Positions 1 through 6,919 of a stretch of DNA of 9,505 nt are shown here, piece by piece. The DNA is from Gammaproteobacteria bacterium (GTDB lineage Bacteria; Pseudomonadota; Gammaproteobacteria; Ga0077536): the NCBI GenBank assembly GCA_003540955.1, contig DPMX01000316.1, positions 1-9,505 on the forward strand, read 5' to 3'. The translations under genes were made by a program, and so were the position numbers. The stretch's first letter is position 1. Each line of letters starts with the position of its first letter. A model generated the notes under the pieces. It made no database searches. It was not told where the DNA came from and was given only the letters and a program-made list of their open reading frames with translations.

Positions 1-37
1 TTGAGAAGGTACAACGTAACGCGTTGAGATTTACTCC

Positions 38-1054
38 ATGTCTCAGTTTACTAAATTTATTCAACGAGAAGTGGAGTTGGCAAATGCCAACGGTCAAGTA
101 ACGAATTACGTTGCCGCTGAGCAAGAGTTTGAGTTTGCGCTAACAGCTGGGACGAAATGCCCACTATCGTCACTTGGGCTCGTGTCCTTTACCGGACCCG
201 ATGCGCATGAGTTTGTAAATGCTCAATTCACTACTGATTGCACGGAAATTACACCAAAGCGCAGTCAATTCAGTGCCTGGTGTGATCCCAAGGGTAGGGC
301 CTTGTATTTATTTACGCTGTGCACCGATGGCGAGAAAATATTAGCAATTTTGCCTAAGCAACAAATTGCTAATTACATGCGGCGATTGAAAATTTATATC
401 ATGCGATCTAACGTCTATTTGGAGGACGTCTCGGACACATACTCAATATTTGGCATTACCCTGGATACAGTCGTTGAAAATATTAAAGCCGCTCCGAACG
501 ACCTTTGGGCTACGTTGCGACCTTCACCGGATACGATCGAAATTAGGCATGGCTCTGGCCATCCCCGGTGTATGGTAATTGGGGACGATAAATCCGCTAT
601 CGAAAGGTGGGGTGCTATAAGCCTTCCCGTGATCAGTGAAAACACATGGACTGCACTGGAATGCATAGGGGGTATGCCGCATCTTGACGAAAAAAGCAGC
701 GGAAAGTATTTGCCGCAGAATTTGAATCTTGATCGATTAGATGCTTTGAGTTTTTCGAAGGGGTGCTATCCGGGGCAAGAGATTATAGCGCGGCTGAAGT
801 ACCGCGGTGAGATAAAAAAAAGATTAATGGTAGCAAGCTATGATTCTGGTTCTGCGCCGAATGAGAAATACTCAATATGCACAAGGAACAGCGACCGCAA
901 GGTCGGGCGAGTGTTGTATGCACGGCGCGTATCTCAAACGAAATCTATTGTTAGTGCAATTGTGGAACTTAATGCTTGGAATGAAGACTTGATCTTAGGA
1001 AATAAGAATACCCGGCAATTGAATCGTATTGAACTGCCGTATAGTTTTGATTGA
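38..1054 (+). CDS. ygfZ: YgfZ/GcvT-fold folate-binding protein, probable tRNA-modifying/Fe-S repair protein
   Basis: This 338-residue protein is close in length to E. coli YgfZ (326). The family signature K-G-C-Y-P-G-Q-E is intact at residues 241-248, with the functionally essential cysteine at C243, followed by the usual I-x-A-R-x-x-Y-R-G run. YgfZ proteins share the fold of the glycine-cleavage T protein and bind tetrahydrofolate. In E. coli YgfZ supports the activity of certain iron-sulfur enzymes, including the tRNA methylthiotransferase MiaB, and acts in the cytoplasm. The ATG at 38 is the only reasonable start: an in-frame TAA lies at 17-19 and no ATG, GTG or TTG comes between. The ribosome site is weak, with only GAG at 26-28. 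A run of eight A at 814-821 is in frame and does not break the gene. It is followed after 36 bases by the yheT-type gene on the same strand. Any promoter lies outside the window. Family assignment is firm; the precise client enzymes are not shown by sequence. Confidence 0.93.
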   Translation: MSQFTKFIQREVELANANGQVTNYVAAEQEFEFALTAGTKCPLSSLGLVSFTGPDAHEFVNAQFTTDCTEITPKRSQFSAWCDPKGRALYLFTLCTDGEKILAILPKQQIANYMRRLKIYIMRSNVYLEDVSDTYSIFGITLDTVVENIKAAPNDLWATLRPSPDTIEIRHGSGHPRCMVIGDDKSAIERWGAISLPVISENTWTALECIGGMPHLDEKSSGKYLPQNLNLDRLDALSFSKGCYPGQEIIARLKYRGEIKKRLMVASYDSGSAPNEKYSICTRNSDRKVGRVLYARRVSQTKSIVSAIVELNAWNEDLILGNKNTRQLNRIELPYSFD

Positions 1055-1090
1055 ACCGTTGTCTCTGGCACAAAATCTGGCCCTATAATA

Positions 1091-2050
1091 ATGGATGAGT
1101 TTAAGGCGGCGTGGTGGTTACCAGGGCCCCATTTTCCAACCTTATGGGCGGCCCTGGCGCGACCCCGTTCATCTCTTAGAACGCAACTCGAGCGGCTTGA
1201 GCTAGCTGATGGTGATTTTATTGACCTGCGCTGGACGGGTTCTTCTGCAGGCCCGATCGTACTAGTGTTACATGGTCTAGAAGGTTCGCCTCGCTCGAGA
1301 TACGTTGGGGCAATTTTAGAACGAATAGAGCGGCGCGGATGGGGCGGACTCCTAATGCTATTTCGCGGTTGCGGCGGCAAACCTAACCGTCTTAACCGTA
1401 GTTACCATTCGGGCGATACCGGGGATCTAGAATTCCTTCTCTCGACACTGGTGAAACGGTATCCCACTCGGCCGATCATGGCAATCGGCTACTCACTTGG
1501 TGGGAATGTACTATTAAAGTATTTAGGGCAATCTGCGACCAACTCGAAACTTACTGCGGCCGCGGCTATCTCTGTACCATTTGATCTTGGGGCAGCCGCG
1601 GATCGACTTAACCGCGGTCTATCAAAACTGTATCAACACTACCTTATACGCAGTTTAAAAAACAAAATCCGGATGAAATTCTCCACAAGATCGGCTCCAC
1701 TCCCACTCGATAAAATAGCACGTTGGAATGATTTTAGATCGTTTGACGACAATGTTACCGCACCACTACACGGATTCACGGATGTCGATGAGTACTACAC
1801 TCACTCAAGTTGTCGACAGTACCTTAGGAGCATCACCACTCCGACTTTAATCATTCATTCGAAAGATGATCCATTTCTGACAACCGATGCGATCCCGAAA
1901 AGTAATGAACTATCGTTCTCAACAGAGATGATCTTAACCGAACGTGGCGGGCACGTCGGCTTTGTGTGTGGCCGCAACCCACTGAAGCCACGATACTGGA
2001 TTGACGATTGCCTTATAGCATGGCTTGGGAATCTCTATGACCACCTATGA
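1091..2050 (+). CDS. yheT: YheT-family alpha/beta hydrolase
   Basis: This 319-residue protein is a member of the YheT/ABHD1-3 branch of alpha/beta-fold hydrolases. It opens with the short W-W-L-P-G-P-H-x-P-T-L-W element typical of the branch. H-G-L-E-G follows, forming the oxyanion region. Next come F-R-G-C-G-G and the R-S-Y-H-S-G-D-T-G-D-L stretch. The nucleophile elbow G-Y-S-L-G-G has catalytic S135. The acid is D259 or D260 in K-D-D-P-F, and the histidine is H288 in G-G-H-V-G. All triad elements are present, so an active esterase or lipase-like enzyme is expected; the natural substrate of YheT is unknown. No signal peptide is seen, so it is probably cytoplasmic. The ATG at 1091 matches the family N-terminus but has no good Shine-Dalgarno. 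It lies 36 bases after ygfZ and 25 bases before dsbB, consistent with co-transcription. Confidence 0.9.
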   Translation: MDEFKAAWWLPGPHFPTLWAALARPRSSLRTQLERLELADGDFIDLRWTGSSAGPIVLVLHGLEGSPRSRYVGAILERIERRGWGGLLMLFRGCGGKPNRLNRSYHSGDTGDLEFLLSTLVKRYPTRPIMAIGYSLGGNVLLKYLGQSATNSKLTAAAAISVPFDLGAAADRLNRGLSKLYQHYLIRSLKNKIRMKFSTRSAPLPLDKIARWNDFRSFDDNVTAPLHGFTDVDEYYTHSSCRQYLRSITTPTLIIHSKDDPFLTTDAIPKSNELSFSTEMILTERGGHVGFVCGRNPLKPRYWIDDCLIAWLGNLYDHL

Positions 2051-2075
2051 TCAATACGAAGTTTGAGCGTCAACT

Positions 2076-2579
2076 ATGATCCTCTCGAATCGCGGTTTTT
2101 TTCTTCTGATAGTAATCGGAGGCATGGGCCTACTCTCTTTCGGATATTACTTAGAGTTCTATCAAGACCTCTTGCCATGCCCGATGTGTATCCTTCAACG
2201 GCTCTGCTATGGCGCAATTATAGTGGTTGCCCTCGCGGCTGCAATTCAAGGACCGGCACGCGCCGCAGGGATATTCTATTGTGCCGGCGTAGCTATTCTC
2301 GCTTCACTAGGGGCGGTGATAGCAGGCCGTCAGACTTGGTTGCAACACCTACCACCTGAACTCGTCCCAGAATGCGGCCCGGGACTCGAATTCATGTTGG
2401 AAATGTACCCTCTCCGTCAAGCGATCGAAAAAGCTCTAATGGGAACCGGAGATTGCGCAGATGTATCTTGGACCTTTTTATCACTCTCGATTGCTGAATG
2501 GTCCCTCGCTTGCTTTAGCGGAATAATTTTCGCCGCACTTTGGCAGCTAATGGTGAACTGGGGCCATACTGACGCTTGA
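2076..2579 (+). CDS. dsbB: Disulfide bond formation protein B (DsbB), inner membrane
   Basis: This 167-residue protein has four hydrophobic segments, at about 8-26, 40-58, 64-83 and 134-158. The first redox pair is C35-P-M-C38, followed by Q41-R42; the conserved arginine is the one linked to quinone binding. The second periplasmic pair is C100 and C127, on the loop before the last membrane helix. Spacing and length match E. coli DsbB (C41/C44 and C104/C130). DsbB reoxidises the periplasmic thiol oxidase DsbA and passes electrons to ubiquinone or menaquinone. All four cysteines are present, so the protein should be functional. No dsbA is in the window. The ATG at 2076 places the first helix right after a short N-terminus; the ribosome site is weak (GAG eight bases upstream). 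It is the last gene of the rightward group and converges on maeB, with 57 bases between the two stop codons. Confidence 0.96.
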   Translation: MILSNRGFFLLIVIGGMGLLSFGYYLEFYQDLLPCPMCILQRLCYGAIIVVALAAAIQGPARAAGIFYCAGVAILASLGAVIAGRQTWLQHLPPELVPECGPGLEFMLEMYPLRQAIEKALMGTGDCADVSWTFLSLSIAEWSLACFSGIIFAALWQLMVNWGHTDA

Positions 2580-2636
2580 GCACCAGTCTGTCTGACTAAT
2601 ACACCTCACGCATGCCAAGGGCTGTTCGCTATAATA

Positions 2637-4916
2637 TCAGGAGCCGAGCTCCAGCTGAGCATCGACCACGGCAAGCGTACTCATGTTTATTACACGTCGT
2701 ACTGTCGCTGATGGCGTCAAAATATGTGCCGGTCGCTCCAGTCCTAGAGTAATTGGGCCTACGGCTACCCCCTCACCTAGCACTGTCAAAAGATTCATCG
2801 CAATATTAGCGGCATCAACACTCGGCATGATCAAAACATTCGCTTGCCCTTCAAGATAAGAGTCCTTGAAGATCCGCTCACGGATCGCCGGAACCAAAGC
2901 GGTATCGGCTCGCATCTCACCGTCGATCTCGAGGTTAGGGTCTGCTGCCAAAAGTAACGCCAAAGCGTCGCGCATTCGATTCACGGATTCGCTTCTTCGA
3001 GTTCCAAAATTCGAGGCTGCCAATAAAGCAACTTTCGGAGTAACCCCGAATCGCTTTACCCGATCTACGGTCATGAGGGTCATATCGGCAATGACTTCCG
3101 CACTAGGAGCGTCGTTGACATGGGTGTCACAAATAAAAAACGTCCCTTTTCGTAGCACCAAAACGTTCATCGTCGCGACATTGCAAATATCATCACGCTT
3201 GCCAAGGATAGCTATAAGTTGGTTTAAATGATCTCCAAAATGGCCGCGCATACCACACAGCATCGCGTCAGCCTCACCAAGTTTCACCAGCAGTCCCGCA
3301 ATAACCGTAGGGTTAGTGCGTACTGTTAGCCGAGCGTCACTGATAGACACGCCCTGCCGCTTCATGATCTGGAAGTAAGCTTCGGAATAGTCTCTAAAGC
3401 GCCGGTCAGACTCAGGATTTACTACCTCGACGTCCCTCTTCAATTGAATTCGCAGTCCGAGCTGCTGGATCCGCCGCCTTATCACAGCCGGACGCCCTAT
3501 GAGTATTGGCATCGCCAAGCCATCGTCTACGACCGTCTGAACCGCGCGCAACACTGTCGGCTCTTCGCCATCTCCGTAGACAAGGCGTTTTTGCTCGGAC
3601 TTGGCGCGATCGTACAAGGGTTTCATCAGTAAAACTGATTGGAAGACATGCTTATCAATCTCTTGGCGGTAGGCGTCTAAATCGTGTAACGGACGGGTGG
3701 CGACACCACTTTCCATTGCTGCTTTTGCCACCGCGGGCGCAAGCATAGATACTAGACGCGGATCGAACGGCTTCGGGATTAGGTACTCTGGACCGAACTT
3801 TAAATCCTCCCCGCTATACGCTGCCAATACCACCTCTGACGCTTCGTGCATCGTCAACTCAGCTAACGCGTCGACGCAAGCAATTTTCATCGCCTCATTA
3901 ATCTCGGTTGCCCCAACGTCCAAAGCACCGCGAAATAGGTAGGGGAAACACAAGACATTGTTGACCTGGTTTGGGTAGTCTGAACGGCCAGTCGCAATGA
4001 TTGCGTCGCTTCGTGCCGCCCGCGCTTCTGCAGGCATAATTTCCGGTGTTGGGTTGGCAAGCGCAAGAATAATGGGACGCTCAGCCATCTGCTTAACCAT
4101 CTCAGTAGTCAATACTCCTGGTGCAGATAACCCAAGAAAGATATCAGCACCTCGAATGGCATCGTCCAAAGTTCGAGCATCGGTGTCACAGGCATAATCT
4201 GCTTTGTGCGCATCCATCCGGTCTCCGTCCCGACCCTCATAGACGACACCAGCTCGATCAACGAGGGTAACGTTGCCGCGCGGCAATCCAATCGCCTCAA
4301 GTAGCCTGACACAGGCTATCGCAGCGGCACCCGCGCCGGAGGTCACTAAGCGAACGCTTTTTATGTCTTTTCCGACGATGTGGAGAGCATTCTTAATGGC
4401 CGCAGACGTAATGATCGCTGTGCCGTGCTGATCGTCGTGAAAAATTGGAATCTTTACGCGTTTTCTCAGTTCGCGCTCGATATAAAAACACTCTGGAGAC
4501 TTGATATCCTCAAGGTTTATTCCACCAAACGTCGGCTCCATACTCGCTATGATGTCAACAAGCCGATCGGGATCCGATTCATTAAGCTCAATATCAAAAA
4601 CGTCGATACCAGCAAACTTCTTAAATAGCACCCCTTTACCTTCCATTACTGGCTTTGCGGCTAACGGTCCGATATTTCCTAATCCGAGTACCGCACTACC
4701 ATTAGTGATAACAGCGACCAAATTGGCCCTAGCAGTATATTGGGCAGCGCACGCAATATCTTTGGCTATCAGCTCGCAGGGTGCTGCTACCCCCGGGGAA
4801 TAAGCCAATGCTAGGTCGCGCTGATTAGCGAGCGGTTTTGTTGCTGAAATCTCTATCTTTCCCGGGCGTGGGCTGGAATGATATTCAAGTGCACTTTTAA
4901 TTAGTTCGTCATCCAT
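2637..4916 (-). CDS. maeB: NADP-dependent malic enzyme with C-terminal phosphotransacetylase-like domain (MaeB type)
   Basis: This 759-residue fusion matches the length of E. coli MaeB. The N-terminal malic domain (about 10-150) carries A-N-Q-R-D-L-A-L-A-Y-S-P-G-V with the catalytic Y39. It also carries G-K-G with K94, and metal ligands E136, D137 and D162 (in H-D-D-Q-H-G-T-A). The NAD(P)-binding domain (about 160-400) has the glycine-rich loop G194-A-G196. The remainder, from about 430, is homologous to phosphotransacetylase. In characterised MaeB proteins this part serves in assembly and acetyl-CoA-responsive inhibition rather than catalysis. The reaction is (S)-malate + NADP+ to pyruvate + CO2 + NADPH in the cytoplasm, which supplies NADPH and C3 units during growth on C4 acids or acetate. 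The ATG at 4916 is preceded by AGGA only two bases away, closer than ideal. It starts 50 bases after ffh on the same strand and may be read through from it. NADP rather than NAD preference is inferred from the family, not from a decisive residue. Confidence 0.95.
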   Translation of the reverse strand: MDDELIKSALEYHSSPRPGKIEISATKPLANQRDLALAYSPGVAAPCELIAKDIACAAQYTARANLVAVITNGSAVLGLGNIGPLAAKPVMEGKGVLFKKFAGIDVFDIELNESDPDRLVDIIASMEPTFGGINLEDIKSPECFYIERELRKRVKIPIFHDDQHGTAIITSAAIKNALHIVGKDIKSVRLVTSGAGAAAIACVRLLEAIGLPRGNVTLVDRAGVVYEGRDGDRMDAHKADYACDTDARTLDDAIRGADIFLGLSAPGVLTTEMVKQMAERPIILALANPTPEIMPAEARAARSDAIIATGRSDYPNQVNNVLCFPYLFRGALDVGATEINEAMKIACVDALAELTMHEASEVVLAAYSGEDLKFGPEYLIPKPFDPRLVSMLAPAVAKAAMESGVATRPLHDLDAYRQEIDKHVFQSVLLMKPLYDRAKSEQKRLVYGDGEEPTVLRAVQTVVDDGLAMPILIGRPAVIRRRIQQLGLRIQLKRDVEVVNPESDRRFRDYSEAYFQIMKRQGVSISDARLTVRTNPTVIAGLLVKLGEADAMLCGMRGHFGDHLNQLIAILGKRDDICNVATMNVLVLRKGTFFICDTHVNDAPSAEVIADMTLMTVDRVKRFGVTPKVALLAASNFGTRRSESVNRMRDALALLLAADPNLEIDGEMRADTALVPAIRERIFKDSYLEGQANVLIMPSVDAANIAMNLLTVLGEGVAVGPITLGLERPAHILTPSATVRRVINMSTLAVVDAQLELGS

Positions 4917-4953
4917 TGTCCTGTTCTGAGAGTGTGATTACAGAATAAATGGT

Positions 4954-4974
4954 AATTCAAAGATCTTTAGAATT
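4954..4974 (-). other. AT-rich near-palindrome spanning the ffh stop codon
   Basis: On the + strand AATTC (4954-4958), AAAGATCTTT (4959-4968), one unmatched A (4969) and GAATT (4970-4974) form a palindrome with a single-base bulge. The ffh TAA (4969-4967) lies within it. As RNA it would be an eight-pair AU-rich stem with a GATC loop and no following U run. It lies in the 50-base ffh-maeB spacer and could mark a processing or attenuation point, but it is weak as a terminator. Confidence 0.3.
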
Positions 4975-6328
4975 GCATCCCGGGTGGCGTGCGTCCCCCC
5001 ATGCCACGCATGAGATTTTTCATCCCGCCTTTTTTTGACATTCGTTTCATCATTTTTTGCATTTGATTAAATTGTTTTAGCAGTCGATTGACATCTTGGA
5101 CTTGTGTTCCCGATCCAGCTGCTATTCTCTTTTTACGCGAAGACTTCAAGATTGCTGGGTACTGTCGCTCTTGAATCGTCATCGAATCAATTATTGATCC
5201 AAGCTTTATCAGCTCTTTGTCATTCACATTATCTTTAACCTGGTCCGTCAGTTCAGATGCTCCGGGAAGCCTACCAATCACTGAGGACAAACCACCCATG
5301 TTTTGCATTTGTAGCAGTTGGTCGCGAAAATCCTGCAAATCAAAACCCTTACCTTTTTTTAGTTTACGCGCGACCTTCTCGGCTTTTTCTTTATCGACCT
5401 TCTGCTCTACTTCTTCAATTAGGCTCAGAACATCGCCCATCCCTAAGATCCGGGATGCTATCCGGTCCGGGTGGAATGGCTCAAGTGCATCGATTTTCTC
5501 GCCGATACCGACAAATTTTATCGGTTTCCCCGTAACGTACCGGACAGACAACGCCGCACCACCACGAGCATCGCCATCCGCCTTAGTCAATACAATACCG
5601 GTCAACGGCACGGAATCGTTAAACGCCTTTGCTGTATTGATCGCGTCCTGGCCCATCATCGCATCGACTACAAACAAAGTCTCATGAGCATCAACAGCAA
5701 CTTGAAGCTCGGTGAGCTCTTGCATCATCTCGCCGTCAATTGCGAGGCGCCCTGCAGTGTCGATAATTAAGACCTCAGAAAAGCTCTTGCGTGCTTGTTG
5801 CAACGCAGATTTTGCGATATCCACTGGCTTTGACTGGATGTCGCTCGGGTAACAATCGACATTTACCTCAGCCGCCAGCACATTCAGCTGCTCAATCGCT
5901 GCGGGTCGATAAACATCACAACTAACCACACCGACTTTCTTTTTTTTCACCTGTGCTAAATATCGCGCAAGCTTGGCCGTGGTAGTCGTTTTACCCGCAC
6001 CTTGAAGTCCTGTCATCAATATCACGGCGGGCGGTTGAATCGCGAAATTCAAGTCAGCATTCGTATCACCCATAAGGTGCGTCAACTGATCACGCACAAC
6101 TCGGATCAAAGCCTGTCCAGGAGTCAAGGTGCCGATCACCTCTTCACCTAGCGCCCGGACTTTTATTTTATCGATAAAATCCTTAACCACAGGGAGGGCA
6201 ACATCTCCCTCTAGCATAGCCATGCGCACTTCGCGCAGCGCTACCTCAATTTGTTCTTCGCTTAGACGAGCACGGCCCCGAAGATCCTTTACTACATTGG
6301 TGAGACGCTCTGTCAGATTAGAAAACAT
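4967..6328 (-). CDS. ffh: Signal recognition particle protein Ffh (SRP54 homologue)
   Basis: At 453 residues this protein has exactly the length of E. coli Ffh. The N domain (about 1-88) is helical. The G domain (about 90-298) has the P-loop G-L-Q-G-A-G-K-T-T-T at 107-116, D-V-Y-R-P-A-A-I-E-Q-L at 138-148, D-T-A-G-R at 190-194 and T-K-A-D at 248-251. It also has the closing G-I-G-E-K-I-D-A-L-E-P-F loop. The M domain (about 300-453) carries the RNA-binding segment R-K-K-R-I-A-A-G-S-G at 398-407 and a methionine-rich tail ending in P-P-G-M-Q-F. Ffh with 4.5S RNA binds hydrophobic signals emerging from ribosomes and hands them to FtsY at the inner membrane. It is divergent from ypjD, as in E. 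coli, but the gene downstream is maeB rather than the rpsP-rimM-trmD-rplS operon. The start at 6328 gives the standard N-terminus; the ribosome site is weak. No 4.5S RNA gene is visible in the window. Confidence 0.98.
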   Translation of the reverse strand: MFSNLTERLTNVVKDLRGRARLSEEQIEVALREVRMAMLEGDVALPVVKDFIDKIKVRALGEEVIGTLTPGQALIRVVRDQLTHLMGDTNADLNFAIQPPAVILMTGLQGAGKTTTTAKLARYLAQVKKKKVGVVSCDVYRPAAIEQLNVLAAEVNVDCYPSDIQSKPVDIAKSALQQARKSFSEVLIIDTAGRLAIDGEMMQELTELQVAVDAHETLFVVDAMMGQDAINTAKAFNDSVPLTGIVLTKADGDARGGAALSVRYVTGKPIKFVGIGEKIDALEPFHPDRIASRILGMGDVLSLIEEVEQKVDKEKAEKVARKLKKGKGFDLQDFRDQLLQMQNMGGLSSVIGRLPGASELTDQVKDNVNDKELIKLGSIIDSMTIQERQYPAILKSSRKKRIAAGSGTQVQDVNRLLKQFNQMQKMMKRMSKKGGMKNLMRGMGGRTPPGMQF

Positions 6329-6405
6329 AGTTGATGTTCCAAATACCCAAATACTTGTTCACACTAATCGAAATCACCTTAACACCCTTCCCCCTTCGAA
6401 CTGGA

Positions 6406-6435
6406 ACAATAGATAAACCATCGGCTACACGTCAG
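6406..6435 (-). promoter_or_regulatory. Candidate sigma70-type promoter for ffh
   Basis: Read on the - strand, CTGACG (6435-6430) resembles a -35 box (4 of 6 consensus bases). TATTGT (6411-6406) resembles a -10 box (4 of 6), with an 18-base spacer. Transcription would begin near 6399 and give a leader of about 70 bases before the ffh ATG. The match is moderate, and the AT-rich stretch offers other weak possibilities, so this is a best guess. Confidence 0.3.
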
Positions 6436-6440
6436 CGAGG

Positions 6441-6472
6441 TGTTGACTAGGGTAATCGCAATCAACATTAAT
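6441..6472 (+). promoter_or_regulatory. Dyad TGTTGA-N15-TCAACA overlapping a -35-like TTGACT
   Basis: TGTTGA (6441-6446) and TCAACA (6462-6467) form a perfect six-base inverted repeat with a 15-base centre. The left half overlaps TTGACT (6443-6448). With an 18-base spacer, TTGACT could pair with ATTAAT (6467-6472) as a rightward promoter. A dyad covering a promoter is the usual geometry of a repressor site, but six-base half-sites also arise by chance. No regulator is encoded nearby. Confidence 0.22.
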
Positions 6473-6548
6473 ATAGGCTGAATAATCCCTGCGGTTTTGT
6501 TTTAGCAACCCTGATTTGTTCCCCTCAGACTACCTGAATTCAATAGGA

Positions 6549-6554
6549 TATAAT
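6549..6554 (+). promoter_or_regulatory. Consensus -10 hexamer TATAAT in the ffh-ypjD gap
   Basis: A perfect TATAAT sits at 6549-6554. No good -35 is found at 16-18 bases upstream (sequence near 6525-6532 is CAGACT-like) and there is no TG extension. If used, RNA would start near 6561, shortly before the 6583-6607 hairpin, and would run toward ypjD. It is more than 360 bases from the ypjD start. Confidence 0.25.
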
Positions 6555-6573
6555 ACAAGACTAGTTTTACTTT

Positions 6574-6607
6574 CTGCGCTTGCAGTTTTTCCGACGCGGA
6601 AGGACTG
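6574..6607 (+). other. Strand-polar RNA hairpin with an overlapping alternative stem
   Basis: CAGTTTTTCCG (6583-6593), a three-base loop ACG, and CGGAAGGACTG (6597-6607) make an 11-pair stem. Two of the pairs are T(U)-G wobbles. On the other strand those positions become A-C mismatches, so the stem is intact only in a + strand transcript. An overlapping shorter stem, CTGC (6574-6577), loop GCTT, GCAG (6582-6585) followed by five T, uses the same CAG bases and would exclude the larger one. The short stem with its T run resembles a weak terminator, but four pairs is little. No U-tract follows the larger stem. Confidence 0.4.
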
Positions 6608-6854
6608 AAAAACGTATTCAACATCCAGATAGGTAACCACGTGAACTGTTCTTAGGGGACTAGCTACACACCACTGTCGCACGCCGGCAGCTAAGTGCGG
6701 AAATACCCTTCGGATACCACCAATCGTACATTTTGACGTTAGCGCACAACCTGGATATAAGTAGGGAGTCACTGCGTATTCGTTACCCGGTCATTATTGG
6801 ACGTAAAATTCTCCGTGTCGACCTGAGGGCCAATAAAGCGATAGTTATGATTTT

Positions 6855-6878
6855 GCGGTGCGATAAACGCTAGACCGC
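6855..6878 (+). other. Bulged hairpin in the ypjD upstream region
   Basis: GCGGT (6855-6859) pairs with ACCGC (6874-6878). Inside it GCG (6860-6862) pairs with CGC (6868-6870) around a loop ATAAA, leaving TAG as a three-base bulge. The eight pairs end 41 bases before the ypjD ATG. No T run follows, so it is not a terminator. It could be a leader structure of the ypjD-corB mRNA or a chance fold. Confidence 0.28.
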
Positions 6879-6919
6879 TTCATGATCGGCAAAGGATATG
6901 CCATCATCGAAACTAACAT

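Larger units (their letters stand above)
6329..6919. other. 591-base divergent intergenic region between ffh and ypjD
   Basis: I find no credible protein-coding gene, tRNA or known RNA gene here. The longest frame, about 80 codons on the - strand from a GTG at 6772, has no ribosome site and no recognisable protein character. The region is unusually long for a compact stretch in which the other gaps are 3 to 57 bases. It contains candidate promoters for ffh (- strand) and for rightward transcription, and a dyad at 6441-6467. It also has an 11-pair hairpin at 6583-6607, a smaller stem pairing CGCAC (6678-6682) with GTGCG (6695-6699), and a bulged stem at 6855-6878. These are listed separately. 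Whether the middle part encodes a small RNA or only a long leader for ypjD cannot be decided from sequence alone. Confidence 0.7.

Noticed and set aside
1..37. Part of a gene or promoter before ygfZ
   Set aside because: Only 37 bases are available. They hold stop codons in the ygfZ frame and the palindrome AACGCGTT (18-25), too little to call.
76..91. GTTGGCA-AA-TGCCAAC dyad near the ygfZ start
   Set aside because: Several seven-pair dyads of this kind are expected by chance in 9.5 kb, and it lies within coding sequence.
2063..2359. A 98-codon frame overlapping dsbB
   Set aside because: It is out of frame with dsbB, which has all four redox cysteines and the expected membrane segments, so this is a shadow.
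2580..2636. Possible bidirectional terminator between dsbB and maeB
   Set aside because: Only AGTC-N5-GACT is found in the spacer, without a T run. The GGAGC/GCTCC stem at the maeB end is followed by mixed A/T, not a U-tract.
4273..4286. Palindrome TTGCCGCGCGGCAA in maeB
   Set aside because: Seven pairs in coding sequence; chance level, with nothing else around it.
6165..6180. 16-base perfect palindrome ATTTTATCGATAAAAT inside ffh
   Set aside because: Eight pairs with no loop in an AT-rich stretch is not far from chance for this length of sequence, and it encodes normal Ffh residues (F-I-D-K-I-K).
6375..6415. GTTCGAA on the - strand, like a tRNA T-loop
   Set aside because: The five bases on each side do not pair into a T-stem, and there is no acceptor stem or CCA-like end.
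6530..6772. An 80-codon - strand frame in the ffh-ypjD gap
   Set aside because: It starts at a GTG without a ribosome site, has no recognisable motif or hydrophobic pattern, and lies across the candidate RNA stems. Its length is within chance for open frames here.
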